DNA of 64,000 nucleotides from Pseudomonas alkylphenolica (GCF_004025535.1 NZ_QJRG01000047.1:682001-746000), one strand, 5' to 3'; numbered from the stretch's first letter, positions 18,537 to 27,071 are shown. A program made the numbers and translations. The notes: generated from the letters alone by a model not told the origin.

Positions 18537-19434
18537 AGGGGGCCTCAATGTTACAGGAGCTGAATGACGATCAATCGCCCGGCGCGTACGTTATTGTTAG
18601 TCGGACACAATCCTTCCATTTGCTTGGATCAAGCTTGATAAAAGATGTCTTTACGAGTGGGTAGATCGTTGTCGAATGCCCGTGTAGAGGCACGGTGAAG
18701 AAGTTGCCGAAAGTTTAATTCGTTGACCGAATTTGCAGTAGGTAAGAGCTCTGCTGGTCAGTGCGATAAAATATGGTTGCCACCTGGCGTCGGTGTCAAG
18801 CGGTTATTTAAAATAATTAAGTCGGACTGTAGGTAGCCACACAGGAGGTGGCGAAACAACGTGTTTAATAGTGTCGAGTGATTTGCAGGAAATGTCTCTG
18901 GGGTGTGTTGATTATCTTGGCGGAATGTTTATTGGATATCTTGTGTGCAGTATTCCTGTGTTGAGCATCTCAAGATGTAAATGATGGATATTCTTTAGTT
19001 CGTGTGGCTATTTAATAGATATTCGCCAGCTTCCTACATGTAGTTCAGTAATGTCTGTCATTGATGTGACTTGCTTTCAGGAATGACTAGTTCTGTGGTT
19101 GTTGTTATTGGAATTCCAGCTTAAATCTGAAGCGGCCACCTAAAAAGTAGGGGGGTGGCTGGCAGCGGTCGAGATCGAGTCCAGGGCCGGAAGAAGCAAG
19201 GCGAAAATTCCACCGGCGCGTGCCGAAGGCTCCATGCAAGCGGAACGTACTCGGCGAAGATGCACAGGGCAGAGAAGTTGAATAGGTCGCCGAGGTCGAG
19301 CAATTGCTGCTGAATGGGTTTAAAAAATCCGATACCAAGGGGTTGGTATCGGATTCACTAGAAACCCTGGCTTTGACTCGAATGCATTAGTGAAAAGCAT
19401 TAAGCCACTAGGCGGGCTCGGGCTGATCGCATAC
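18537..19434. other. gene-poor AT-rich gap
   Basis: Nearly 900 bases with lower GC than the flanks. I see no convincing coding frame: the 77-residue minus frame at 19105-19338 has no recognisable content and lies beyond a terminator. It holds the aau operon terminator (19322-19355) and must hold the leuS promoter. A 12-bp palindrome ATCAAGCTTGAT is at 18628-18639. Confidence 0.6.
19322..19355 (-). terminator. intrinsic terminator of the aau operon
   Basis: On the minus strand a perfect 12-bp stem (AATCCGATACCA with TGGTATCGGATT, 6-base loop) ends in a T run, 80 bases after the last aau-operon gene. Confidence 0.9.
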
Positions 19435-19956
19435 TCAATAACTCATGCCATCTTCTATCGCGATGCCCTTGTCCCGCATCTGGCTGATCAACCCGGCACG
19501 GGCATTCGGTACATTGAGCACCGACCTGTGCCTGACCGCCGACACTTCCTCGCCGGTATAGGGCTGGTAGTGCTCCGGCAGACTGGTACCGGCAATGCCG
19601 TCCTTGCGCATCAGCCAGTTGATCAGGTCGGCCAGTTGCTCGTCGTTGAGCGCCGACTGGGCCATGCCCGGTACCCGCACGAGGAACTCGCGGCCACCCT
19701 CGACCTTGAGGAAGTTGCCGACGAAGTCCTTCATGCGCGGTACGTCGTTGGCCTTGGAGCCACTGCCGTCGCCAAGGTGGCAACCCGCGCACTGCAACTG
19801 GTAATTCACCGCGGTGCTGTAGCCGGCCTGGGCGATCGGGGTTTGCACCGCCTCGTTGCCGGGGGCGTGTTTCTGGTGCGGGTCGGGGATGGCCCGCGCC
19901 ATGGCCAGCGGAGCGGCCAGGGCGCAGGTCAGGCCGATGATCAGCAGAGGGCGCAT
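19435..19956 (-). CDS. monohaem cytochrome c of the aau operon
   Basis: 173 residues from the ATG at 19956; GAGGTGG just upstream supports this start over the GTG at 19968. It has a signal peptide (MRPLLIIGLTCALAAPLAMARA) and a single haem-binding CAGCH in YQLQCAGCHLGDGSGSK. With only one haem site it is not a MauG-type dihaem enzyme. A small monohaem cytochrome gene follows aauA in the Alcaligenes faecalis aau cluster as I recall it. The likely role is electron transfer from the amine dehydrogenase or its acceptor. Confidence 0.85.
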   Translation of the reverse strand: MRPLLIIGLTCALAAPLAMARAIPDPHQKHAPGNEAVQTPIAQAGYSTAVNYQLQCAGCHLGDGSGSKANDVPRMKDFVGNFLKVEGGREFLVRVPGMAQSALNDEQLADLINWLMRKDGIAGTSLPEHYQPYTGEEVSAVRHRSVLNVPNARAGLISQMRDKGIAIEDGMSY

Positions 19957-19969
19957 GATCGTGGCCACC

Positions 19970-20491
19970 TCAGATCGCGACGCCGCGGATGACCGACACG
20001 GTGCAGTGGTAGATGTGCGATTTCGCCGCCAGGCACCAGTTCACGTCGTTGTTGTTGAACGGACGATACGCGGGTTCCTCGCTGTCGTTACGGGTACAGG
20101 CGCACTGGTTGCAGCTGTGCTTACCGCAGCAGTCGTTGTAGGAAATGATGTAGTCCTTGCCGTCGGCCGGGTTGCGGCAGGTGCCGATCCAGGTGACCTG
20201 CGAGGCCTCGGTGCCGGGTGGGCAGGCATTCACGCTACCGCCGCAGCACGAGCAGAGGAAGCCGTCGACCGAGCAGTAGCGCCAGTAGTCGCAGCTGTTC
20301 GGGTCACCCGGGTCGCCAGCCATTGGCTTGTCGGCGGCCAGCGCCTTGCTGGTGCGGTCGATCGGCAGCAGTACAGGCAGCGCCGCGCCGGCGATCATCA
20401 GCGAACCGAGACGGCCGAGTAGCTTGCGTCGCGAGGTGGTGTCGGCGACGTGGCGGGCGGAGCGCTCGAACAGGAGGTCGAGGAGTTTCAT
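19970..20491 (-). CDS. aauA: aromatic amine dehydrogenase light (beta) chain, TTQ-bearing
   Basis: 173 residues. The tryptophan tryptophylquinone cofactor would form from Trp101 (VTWIGTC) and Trp152 (DVNWC). Asp76 (CSVDG) and Asp120 (SYNDCC) match the cofactor-biogenesis and catalytic aspartates. All four positions are offset by a constant 8 from the A. faecalis enzyme numbering I know (84, 109, 128, 160). Fourteen cysteines form the disulfide-rich core. The N-terminus has SRRKLLG, a twin-arginine-like export signal. The product converts phenylethylamine, tyramine or tryptamine to aldehydes in the periplasm. It lies 21 bases after aauD. Confidence 0.93.
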   Translation of the reverse strand: MKLLDLLFERSARHVADTTSRRKLLGRLGSLMIAGAALPVLLPIDRTSKALAADKPMAGDPGDPNSCDYWRYCSVDGFLCSCCGGSVNACPPGTEASQVTWIGTCRNPADGKDYIISYNDCCGKHSCNQCACTRNDSEEPAYRPFNNNDVNWCLAAKSHIYHCTVSVIRGVAI

Positions 20492-20512
20492 GGGCCTGTC
20501 CTTTCGTTTTTG

Positions 20513-21148
20513 TTAGGCGTGGGAGTGTGGGGTGCTGTGGTCGTGCGCATGCTCATGCGCAGCGCTGTTGCCGTGCAGGTACTGCTGCAGGGTGGCGCTG
20601 CCCAGGTGCTCGGCTTCGAACAGGCTGTCGAGGTGTTCGCGCGAGTTGACCAGGCCCTTGGCACGCAACACGCCGTTCTGGTCGATCAGCGCGGCGTAGG
20701 GCAGCTTGCCGATCTGGTAGGTCATGCCGACTTGCGGGCCGACCACGTAGGTGGCGTCTTCGAGCTTGTGCTCCTGGATCAGCTTCTGCTGGGCGTCCAT
20801 GTCGCCGTCGCTGACGAACACCACGTCGAGGCGGTTGGCCTGTTCCTTGGCGATCGACTTGATCGCCGGCAGCAGCGATTTGCAGATCGGGCAGGTCGGC
20901 GAGAGAAAGAACAGCAGCTGGGCTTTTTCACCGGCATAGCCGAAGCTGACCGGGCGGCCGTTGCGGTCGGCAGCGGTGACTTGTGGCGCCGGCTCGTTGA
21001 CCGCAACGCCTTTGTCGACCATCAGGGCACCGGCAGGAGCCAGGCGCGAATGCAGTACGCCGATCTGGCGAACCAGACCCATCACGGCGAAGGCGAGGGC
21101 GATCAGCAGCGCCCAGAGCAGGATGTTGGAGACGATCAAGCCTTCCAT
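20513..21148 (-). CDS. aauD: AauD/MauD, thioredoxin-fold maturation protein
   Basis: 211 residues. An N-terminal membrane anchor (about 5-24) is followed by a thioredoxin-like domain with CPIC in LSPTCPICKSLLPAI. MauD-type proteins are needed for disulfide formation or stability of the light chain. The C-terminus is histidine-rich (AAHEHAHDHSTPHSHA), which could bind metal. It lies between aauE (3 bases) and aauA. Confidence 0.92.
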   Translation of the reverse strand: MEGLIVSNILLWALLIALAFAVMGLVRQIGVLHSRLAPAGALMVDKGVAVNEPAPQVTAADRNGRPVSFGYAGEKAQLLFFLSPTCPICKSLLPAIKSIAKEQANRLDVVFVSDGDMDAQQKLIQEHKLEDATYVVGPQVGMTYQIGKLPYAALIDQNGVLRAKGLVNSREHLDSLFEAEHLGSATLQQYLHGNSAAHEHAHDHSTPHSHA

Positions 21149-21151
21149 AAT

Positions 21152-21691
21152 TTACCTTCCAATCAGTTTGAACAGACGAGGACCGTTGGCCAGCAGGCCT
21201 TCGGCAGCGGCGTAGATGAGCAGCGCAACGGCGCTCGCGGCGATCACCACGAAACCGTCGAAAAAGCCGAGTTCGCGTGCCTGCGGGGCAATGCCGGCGG
21301 CCAGCGCCAGCGCCACCAGCACGCCGTTGCGGGCAAGCAGTACCGGGCGCAGCGGTTGCGCCTGGTCGGGGCCCGAGCAGCCGCAGTCGATGTCGGCGCG
21401 GCCGCGCCACAGGTTGATGCCGATGGCCGCCGCGTACAGCGCCAGCAGGGCCGCAGCCAGCAGCGCTGCGGTCGGCCGGCTGGCGGGTACCAGCAGGGCG
21501 AAGGCCACGCCGATTTCCAGCCACGGCAGGCCGCGGGCAACCAGTTTCAGCAGCGCCTGTGGCAGCAGCTGATAATCCTCCAGCTGCTTGGTGAAGCGTG
21601 CCGGCGCGCGAAGCTTGTGCGTCGCGGCGCTGGCGAGGATCACCGCAATGGTGATCGCGCCGGCAATGATGAAGATCGGATCGGTATGCAT
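21152..21691 (-). CDS. aauE: AauE/MauE, membrane maturation protein
   Basis: 179 residues with about four to five membrane helices, typical of MauE/DoxX-like proteins. A Cys pair in DIDCGCSGPD resembles the vitamin-K-reductase/DsbB-like redox function proposed for MauE. With MauD it supports folding and disulfide formation of the light chain. It lies 13 bases after aauB and 3 bases before aauD. Confidence 0.9.
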   Translation of the reverse strand: MHTDPIFIIAGAITIAVILASAATHKLRAPARFTKQLEDYQLLPQALLKLVARGLPWLEIGVAFALLVPASRPTAALLAAALLALYAAAIGINLWRGRADIDCGCSGPDQAQPLRPVLLARNGVLVALALAAGIAPQARELGFFDGFVVIAASAVALLIYAAAEGLLANGPRLFKLIGR

Positions 21692-21704
21692 GAACTCACC
21701 TCGC

Positions 21705-22859
21705 TCAGTGGCTGAGAATCTGCGTGGCGGTTTTATGCAGCTTTTCCATGGTGCCGGTGTACTTGCCGCTCTTCAGGTCGAAGATGTCCATGCCGCCGCC
21801 AACGTTGATGCCGAGCAGCAGCGGGTTGTCGTCGCTGGTGGCCTGCAGGCTCCAGATCGGCGCGCCTTCGGTGCTCAGGGTGCCGACCTTCTTCTGGGTC
21901 TTCAGGTCGAACGCCCAGATGGTGTTGCTAGGGTCTTCCCACTTCATCGCTTCGTGGGCGTCGTGCATCAGCACGTACAGGCGGTTGAGCTTCGGTGCCA
22001 CAGCCAGCAGCTGCCAGCCGCCCGGTGCCCAGCCGGCCTTTTTCTCTTCGTCGTTGACCAGCGACCAGGTCGGCAGGATCTTCGCTTCCTTCCCGGACAG
22101 GTCCAGGGTGTACACGGTGCCGGTGGTGGTGGTGAAGTAGAAGGTGTCGCCGACGTTTACGCCGCGCTCAACCAGCTTCTCTGCGTTGGGGTCGAAGAAC
22201 TTGGTCTGGGTGCGCGCGGTTTCCTTGCCGTCGTCGCCCAGGGTCAGCAGCTGGATGCTGCCATCACCGCACAGCGAGGCGATGCGGCGCTTGCCCACCG
22301 GGTAACTGAGCACGCAGCCGGGAATGGCGATTTCGCTGGTGACAGCCTTGGCCTGGGTATCGACCACGGTGATCGAGGTCGACGGGGTGAAGTTGTAGAC
22401 GTAGACAAAACGGTCGTCGGCGCTGGTGGACAGGCCAAAGCGCTGGGTCAGCGACTCGGCACGCTTGGAAGGAATGACCACTTCCCACTCGGGCGCGAGC
22501 TTGGAGGTGTCCCAGGCGGTCAGCACGTCGGTACGGGTGCCGCGGGTGCCGCGCGAATAAAACAGGTCGGCGGTGTACAGCAGCTTGCCGTCACGGCTCA
22601 GGGTCGAAGGCGCGGCGAAGCCGGTGCTGACCATGCCGAGGAAGCGCTTCTGGTCCGGGTCGACCACGACCACGCGGCCGGTGACAAAGTTGTCGAATTC
22701 CACATCAACCATATAGGCGCGGTGCGGCGAAGGCGGGAACGGCAACACCGTCTGGCCGATACCGGTGTCGGCGGGCAGCTCGGCGAGGGCGGAGTGCGCG
22801 CCGGCTAGCGACACGCCAAGTGCCAGGGTGGTTTGAGCAAGGATCCTGGTTATTCGCAT
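21705..22859 (-). CDS. aauB: aromatic amine dehydrogenase heavy (alpha) chain
   Basis: 384 residues with a Sec signal peptide (cleavage near AHSALA). The rest is a seven-bladed beta-propeller of the MauB/AauB family, with repeated units such as GRVVVVDPDQKRFLGMV, NTIWAFDLKTQKKVGTL and GGMDIFDLKSGKYTG. It pairs with the TTQ light chain as an alpha2beta2 periplasmic enzyme. It is the first gene of the operon, behind the tandem TGGCA elements at 22953-22989. Confidence 0.93.
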   Translation of the reverse strand: MRITRILAQTTLALGVSLAGAHSALAELPADTGIGQTVLPFPPSPHRAYMVDVEFDNFVTGRVVVVDPDQKRFLGMVSTGFAAPSTLSRDGKLLYTADLFYSRGTRGTRTDVLTAWDTSKLAPEWEVVIPSKRAESLTQRFGLSTSADDRFVYVYNFTPSTSITVVDTQAKAVTSEIAIPGCVLSYPVGKRRIASLCGDGSIQLLTLGDDGKETARTQTKFFDPNAEKLVERGVNVGDTFYFTTTTGTVYTLDLSGKEAKILPTWSLVNDEEKKAGWAPGGWQLLAVAPKLNRLYVLMHDAHEAMKWEDPSNTIWAFDLKTQKKVGTLSTEGAPIWSLQATSDDNPLLLGINVGGGMDIFDLKSGKYTGTMEKLHKTATQILSH

Positions 22860-22952
22860 CAGGGGGGCTCCCTTAATTATTGGATTTAGCGGATCGCGAA
22901 GGCATCGGCAGGGTTGTGCAGGTCTAGTCTGCCTTGAGGGCGGCGCGGGAAT

Positions 22953-22989
22953 ATTGTTGTGCCTGCCAACCCGTTGTGTACCTGTGCCA
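22953..22989 (-). promoter_or_regulatory. tandem FeaR-type operator ahead of aauB
   Basis: On the minus strand: TGGCA (22989-22985), 8 bases, CAA; then TGGCA (22968-22964), 8 bases, AAT. The starts are 21 bp apart in the same direction as aauB transcription. The proximal element ends 94 bases before the aauB start codon. Spacing and sequence match the other two operators. Confidence 0.65.
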
Positions 22990-23000
22990 GTCCGCGCCTC

Positions 23001-23033
23001 TGCCAGGCCCCCGCGGTTCGACAGGGCCTGGCA
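23001..23033. repeat. inverted repeat between aauB and the chemoreceptor
   Basis: TGCCAGGCCC (23001-23010) pairs perfectly with GGGCCTGGCA (23024-23033) around a 13-base loop. It could end chemoreceptor transcription, although no T tract follows on the minus strand. Confidence 0.45.
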
Positions 23034-23066
23034 AGGCGCTTTTACTGAGGTGGTTGGCGCGGTGAA

Positions 23067-25211
23067 TCAGATGCGGAAGCTGTCCACCAGTTGTTTCAGG
23101 CGGGCCGCTTGCTGCTCCAGGTCACCGCAGGCGCGCAGGGTGGCGTTAAGGTTCTCCACGCCCTGCTGGTTGAGGGTGTTGATCTCGGTGATGTCCATGT
23201 TCAGCGCTTCGATCACCGAGGTCTGTTCTTCAGTGGCGGTGGCCACCGACTGGTTCATGCCGTCGATTTCGCCGATACGCTGGGTGACGCTGCCCAGGCG
23301 CTGGCCGGCCTGATTGGCGATGGTCACGCTTTCTGCGCTGTGGCACTGGCTTTCGCTCATGGTCGTGACCGAGTCGCGGGCGTCCACTTGCAGGCCTTCG
23401 ATCATGCGCTGGATCTCTTGCGCCGAGACCTGGGTGCGGTGGGCCAGGTTGCGTACCTCGTCGGCGACCACGGCAAAGCCGCGCCCGGCTTCCCCGGCGC
23501 GCGCCGCTTCGATGGCAGCGTTAAGCGCCAGCAGGTTGGTCTGCTCGGAGATGCTTTTGATCACTTCGAGGATCTGGCCGATATCCACCGTTTTGCTGTT
23601 GAGCGTCTCGATGTTGCTGCTCGAAGCACTGATCTTGCCCGATAGCTGGTGCATCGCGGCGATGGTCTTCTCCAGGACCTGGCTGCCTTCTTCGGCCAGG
23701 TGGCGCACGTCTGTAGCCTGCTGCGAAGCATCGGCAGCATTGCGCGCGATTTCCTGGGCGGCGGCACCCAGCTGGTTGATCGCGGCGGCCACGCTGCTGG
23801 TGCGGCTGGCCTGTTCGTCGGAGTTGCTCATGGACGAGTTGGAGGCGTTGACCACCCGTGTCGCCACCTCGTTGAGCTGACGGGTGGTCGACGACACTTC
23901 GCTGATCGAGGTGTGGATACGTTCGACGAAGCGGTTGAAGGCTTTGGCCAGCTGGCCGATCTCGTCGCGCGATTGCACGGTCAGGCGGCGGGTGAGGTCG
24001 CCTTCACCCTCGGCAATGTCTTCGAGCATGTGCGTCAGGCTCTGCAGCGGGCGGGTGATGCGCAGCGCTGCCAGCCAGATCAACAGCACACCGAGCAGGG
24101 CCGCGCCGCCACCAAGCAGCAGCTCCAGGGTGGTGGTCTGTTCGCGTTGCTGGTCGAGCTCCTGTTGCAGGGCTTCTGCCGGTGCCAGCAGGACGTTCTG
24201 CGGCACCCCCACCAGCACGCCCCAGGGCTTGGCGCCGGCGATCGGTGCCAGCGGTTCGAGGACATTGATCTGTTGCTGGTCGGCAAACACCTTGGCCTGC
24301 TGTTGCTGCAATGCGCCCAGCACGCCGTCGGCCTCGTGCTCCAGCACCTGGTTCAGGCGCTGGCCGAGGCGCTTGGCATCCTGGCTGTGCGCGGCGATCA
24401 CACCGCTGGGGCTGATGATGCTGATGCTGCCGTTGCCGTCGAACAAGCCCCGGCTGCTGGCCTCGCTGCTCTGTTGCAGGGCGGCGAGGTTGATATCGAG
24501 ACCGATCACGGCGATGACCTTGCCCTTTTCCATCAGCGGGAAGGCGATGCTGGTCACCAGTTTGCGCGTGCCGGAGGCCTCGTCGAAATAAGGCTCGAGT
24601 ACGCAGGCCGCCAGGCTGTCGCGGGCGCAGGTGTAGAACGCGTTGTACGGGCTGCCGCTGGGGCCGGGCTGGGTGTTGGCCAGCAAGCCCTCGTCGCCGA
24701 TGACCGGTTGCAGCTCGCCCGGCGTGCCCTGCACCCAGTACAGGGCAAAGCGGCCGGCTTCGTTGCTGCCCAGCTCGGCCTGGCCGGCAAAGTTGCTGTC
24801 CACACCGTCGAGGGCGTTGGCTTCGAAAATGACAAAAAGCCCGAGCAGGTCGGGTTTGTCGGTCAAGGCCTGGCGCAGCTGCCGGGTCAGTTCCTGACGC
24901 AATTGCTGTGGCGTCAGTTCGCCTTGTTGCGCACGTTGGCGCAGGTACATGAGGTAACGGGACAGGCCCTGGCCGTATTCATGGGTTTGCATGAACGTGC
25001 GTTGCACCTGCAAGGCCTGCACCTGGGCCAGGGCCTGCATGTGGCGTTCGGCGGCGCTGGCCAGCATGGTGCTGCTGGAATGCTTGACCTGCTCGCTGCT
25101 TTGCCCGGCCTGGTACAGCGACAGCCCCACCAACAGGGCGACAATCAACAGGAGGCAGAGGCTGGCGAGGAGGGTGATCTTGCTTTGGATCGTCAAAAGG
25201 CTTGCGCGCAT
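23067..25211 (-). CDS. methyl-accepting chemotaxis protein, possible amine receptor
   Basis: 714 residues. One membrane helix near residues 12-33, then a periplasmic dCache-like sensor domain to about 355. A second helix lies at about 360-381, followed by HAMP and a signalling domain whose tip reads ISEQTNLLALNAAIEAARAGE. Size and layout resemble polyamine/biogenic amine receptors such as TlpQ or McpU of Pseudomonas. The ligand cannot be read from the sequence. Its position behind the barrel gene (64 bases) and next to the amine dehydrogenase operon suggests an aromatic amine ligand; that is inference. Confidence 0.85.
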   Translation of the reverse strand: MRASLLTIQSKITLLASLCLLLIVALLVGLSLYQAGQSSEQVKHSSSTMLASAAERHMQALAQVQALQVQRTFMQTHEYGQGLSRYLMYLRQRAQQGELTPQQLRQELTRQLRQALTDKPDLLGLFVIFEANALDGVDSNFAGQAELGSNEAGRFALYWVQGTPGELQPVIGDEGLLANTQPGPSGSPYNAFYTCARDSLAACVLEPYFDEASGTRKLVTSIAFPLMEKGKVIAVIGLDINLAALQQSSEASSRGLFDGNGSISIISPSGVIAAHSQDAKRLGQRLNQVLEHEADGVLGALQQQQAKVFADQQQINVLEPLAPIAGAKPWGVLVGVPQNVLLAPAEALQQELDQQREQTTTLELLLGGGAALLGVLLIWLAALRITRPLQSLTHMLEDIAEGEGDLTRRLTVQSRDEIGQLAKAFNRFVERIHTSISEVSSTTRQLNEVATRVVNASNSSMSNSDEQASRTSSVAAAINQLGAAAQEIARNAADASQQATDVRHLAEEGSQVLEKTIAAMHQLSGKISASSSNIETLNSKTVDIGQILEVIKSISEQTNLLALNAAIEAARAGEAGRGFAVVADEVRNLAHRTQVSAQEIQRMIEGLQVDARDSVTTMSESQCHSAESVTIANQAGQRLGSVTQRIGEIDGMNQSVATATEEQTSVIEALNMDITEINTLNQQGVENLNATLRACGDLEQQAARLKQLVDSFRI

Positions 25212-25241
25212 GACAGAGACTCAGATCAGGGTGAAACCTGT

Positions 25242-25268
25242 GCGGGTGACGGCGATGCCGCCACCCGC
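25242..25268 (-). repeat. hairpin between the barrel gene and chemoreceptor
   Basis: A 12-bp stem with one G-T pair (GCGGGTGGCGGC with GCCGTCACCCGC on the minus strand, 3-base loop), followed by only three T. It could lower read-through from the outer-membrane gene into the chemoreceptor. Confidence 0.5.
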
Positions 25269-25274
25269 AGGGCT

Positions 25275-26600
25275 TCAGAAGAAAGTGGCGAACACCAGTT
25301 GGCTGTACAGGTTGTTGCTGTTGCTGCCCAACTGGGTGCCACCTTGTTCTGCGCTCTTGTCCGGCTGGTACAGGCCAACCAGCGGCATCACCATCAGGTG
25401 CTCGTTGACGGCCCACTCGGCATACAGGTCGAATTCCTTGCCGTCGGTGTTGCCCAGGTTGCGGTCGATGGTGTCGTAGTTGAACGCCAGCAGGCCGATG
25501 TTCAGGTTCTCCAGCGGCGACACCTTGAACTCGACTTTCTGGATGCGCGAGTTGCTGTTGAACGGCCCGGCATAGTTACCGGCGACCTCGCCCTGGAACC
25601 AGGTGCCATAGCCGCGGCTGAGGCCGTAGAACAGCGGGTCGAAGGCTTCCGAGAAGCGGCTGTAACGGTAGCTGACGTTTGGCGACCAGGCGACGTCGGC
25701 GAAGGTCCAGCCGGCTTCCAGGTACCAGGCGTTTTCGGTGCTGGTGTGAGGCTTGTCCTGGGTCGCGTATTCGCCGGAAAGGAACAGGTTTTCTACCCCG
25801 GCGTTGCCGGCGGCGCGCAGGCTGTAGGTCTTCATGCCGTCGCGTTCGAGCTGTGCCGGCGAGGCGTATTGCTCATCCACATCGGTGGTGTCGATGTAGG
25901 TCAGGCCAACGGTGCCGGCATCGGCCACGTGCTCCAGGGTCGCCACGTACATTTCGGTCTTGGCCTGGGCGCGGTTGTCAGACTTCAGCCACATCAGGTC
26001 ACTGCGCCAGCCTTCCTTGCCACCCAGGCGCAGCACGGCGGTCTGGTCAAACGCCTTGCGTGCGGCCAGGTAGTAGGCGCCGCCGCGGTTGAACTCGCCA
26101 TCGGCCAGGCCCTTGCCGACGTTGAGCGAGTCGCCCTGAATCAGGAAACCGTCGCCTACGGCGATGTTCTGGCGGCCGAACGACAGGTCGATGCCGTCTT
26201 CGCCCAGGGCCTCGATCAGTTTGCCCGAGCGCCAGCCCAGGTAGGCGTCTTCGAACTTGGTGGTGCGCTCGGAGCCATCGCTGAAACCGGCGGCGTCGCC
26301 GTCCCCCCAGGTGCCGGAGCTGAGCAGCGAGAAAGCGCCGTAGGCCGTGCCGACGCCGGCCAGGCCCTGGTCGCCGCTCAGGCCATATTTGATGTAGCCC
26401 TCGCGCCAGGAAGACGAACCCTGTTGCAGGCGGCCGCTGATGGCGTAGTTTTCCTCGCTGTGGAACACACCGAACACCGCTTCGAGGTTGGCGTTCAGGT
26501 GGCTGTCGTCATCGGCGTACAGCTCGTAGGCGTTGGCCTGGGCGGTAGCGGCGACCAGCAGGGCGAGCGTGGAGAGGCGAAGCAAGGGCGACTTGAGCAT
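25275..26600 (-). CDS. outer-membrane beta-barrel protein, porin-like
   Basis: 441 residues with a signal peptide (MLKSPLLRLSTLALLVAATAQANA). Many alternating amphipathic strands follow, and the C-terminus ends in Phe (LVFATFF), as outer-membrane barrels do. It resembles alginate-export/DUF1302-like barrels rather than OprD, which I could not confirm. The start at 26600 is chosen because it begins the signal peptide; the frame runs up to 26699 without conserved content. Tandem TGGCA elements lie 83 bases upstream, so it may be an uptake channel for aromatic amines. Confidence 0.8.
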   Translation of the reverse strand: MLKSPLLRLSTLALLVAATAQANAYELYADDDSHLNANLEAVFGVFHSEENYAISGRLQQGSSSWREGYIKYGLSGDQGLAGVGTAYGAFSLLSSGTWGDGDAAGFSDGSERTTKFEDAYLGWRSGKLIEALGEDGIDLSFGRQNIAVGDGFLIQGDSLNVGKGLADGEFNRGGAYYLAARKAFDQTAVLRLGGKEGWRSDLMWLKSDNRAQAKTEMYVATLEHVADAGTVGLTYIDTTDVDEQYASPAQLERDGMKTYSLRAAGNAGVENLFLSGEYATQDKPHTSTENAWYLEAGWTFADVAWSPNVSYRYSRFSEAFDPLFYGLSRGYGTWFQGEVAGNYAGPFNSNSRIQKVEFKVSPLENLNIGLLAFNYDTIDRNLGNTDGKEFDLYAEWAVNEHLMVMPLVGLYQPDKSAEQGGTQLGSNSNNLYSQLVFATFF

Positions 26601-26682
26601 GGACGGGGTTCCGTTCTTATTAGTGTCGGCGAGTAACTCGTTTGAGCTGGTCGGGATACTAAGTCGTCGCTTCAGGCCGCCC

Positions 26683-26719
26683 TTGTGCCTGCTTGCCATC
26701 CGTTTGTGTGTGGCTGCCA
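26683..26719 (-). promoter_or_regulatory. tandem FeaR-type operator ahead of the barrel gene
   Basis: On the minus strand: TGGCA (26719-26715), 8 bases, CAA; then TGGCA (26698-26694), 8 bases, CAA. The starts are 21 bp apart. A -10-like TAGTAT begins at 26661, 22 bases past the proximal element. The 265-base gap 26601-26865 otherwise shows only the tRNA promoter. Confidence 0.65.
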
Positions 26720-26824
26720 GATTGTTGTGCCAGGGCGGGAGCCGTGAGTGCCCAACGCTCAGGCCCGATGGTTTCAGCGCAGACTAAAGCTGCTGATTTT
26801 TTTGGTTTTTTTATAAAATTTCGC

Positions 26825-26853
26825 TTTACGAGTAGTGCATACCTGCGTAATAT
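26825..26853 (+). promoter_or_regulatory. promoter of tRNA-Val
   Basis: TTTACG (-35), a 17-base spacer and TAATAT (-10) end 12 bases before the tRNA. Confidence 0.7.
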
Positions 26854-26865
26854 GCGCCCCACAGC

Positions 26866-26942
26866 AGGCACATAGCTCAGTTGGTTAGAGCACCACCTTG
26901 ACATGGTGGGGGTCGTTGGTTCGAGTCCAATTGTGCCTACCA
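26866..26942 (+). tRNA. tRNA-Val (GAC)
   Basis: 77 bases including encoded CCA. Acceptor arms AGGCACA and TGTGCCT pair fully. The anticodon stem CCACC/GGTGG encloses TTGACAT with anticodon GAC, and the T-loop is TTCGAGT. It is followed 11 bases later by a terminator. Confidence 0.96.
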
Positions 26943-26953
26943 AATCTCGACAG

Positions 26954-26984
26954 AAAGGGCGATCCGAAAGGATCGCCCTTTTTG
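26954..26984 (+). terminator. intrinsic terminator after tRNA-Val
   Basis: Perfect 12-bp stem (AAAGGGCGATCC with GGATCGCCCTTT, loop GAAA) running into a T tract. Confidence 0.92.
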
Positions 26985-27071
26985 CATTCTGCTGTTCAGT
27001 CATCGCCGTTTGTAACCTTTGACCTCGCCACCAATGCTAAAATCCTGCGCTTGTATTCAGGAGATAGACGC

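Noticed and set aside
18628..18639. 12-bp palindrome ATCAAGCTTGAT as a leuS operator
   Set aside because: Single short palindrome in AT-rich DNA with no second copy or known regulator.
18537..18850. T-box leader for the leuS copy
   Set aside because: No T-box consensus or specifier-loop arrangement seen, and such leaders are very rare in Gammaproteobacteria.
19105..19338. 77-residue minus-strand frame in the AT-rich gap
   Set aside because: Mostly beyond the aau terminator, no ribosome-binding site, low-complexity content and no recognisable family.
23649..26636. 995-residue open frame on the plus strand
   Set aside because: It is antisense to the chemoreceptor and barrel genes, which have clear domains; long antisense frames are expected in GC-rich genes.
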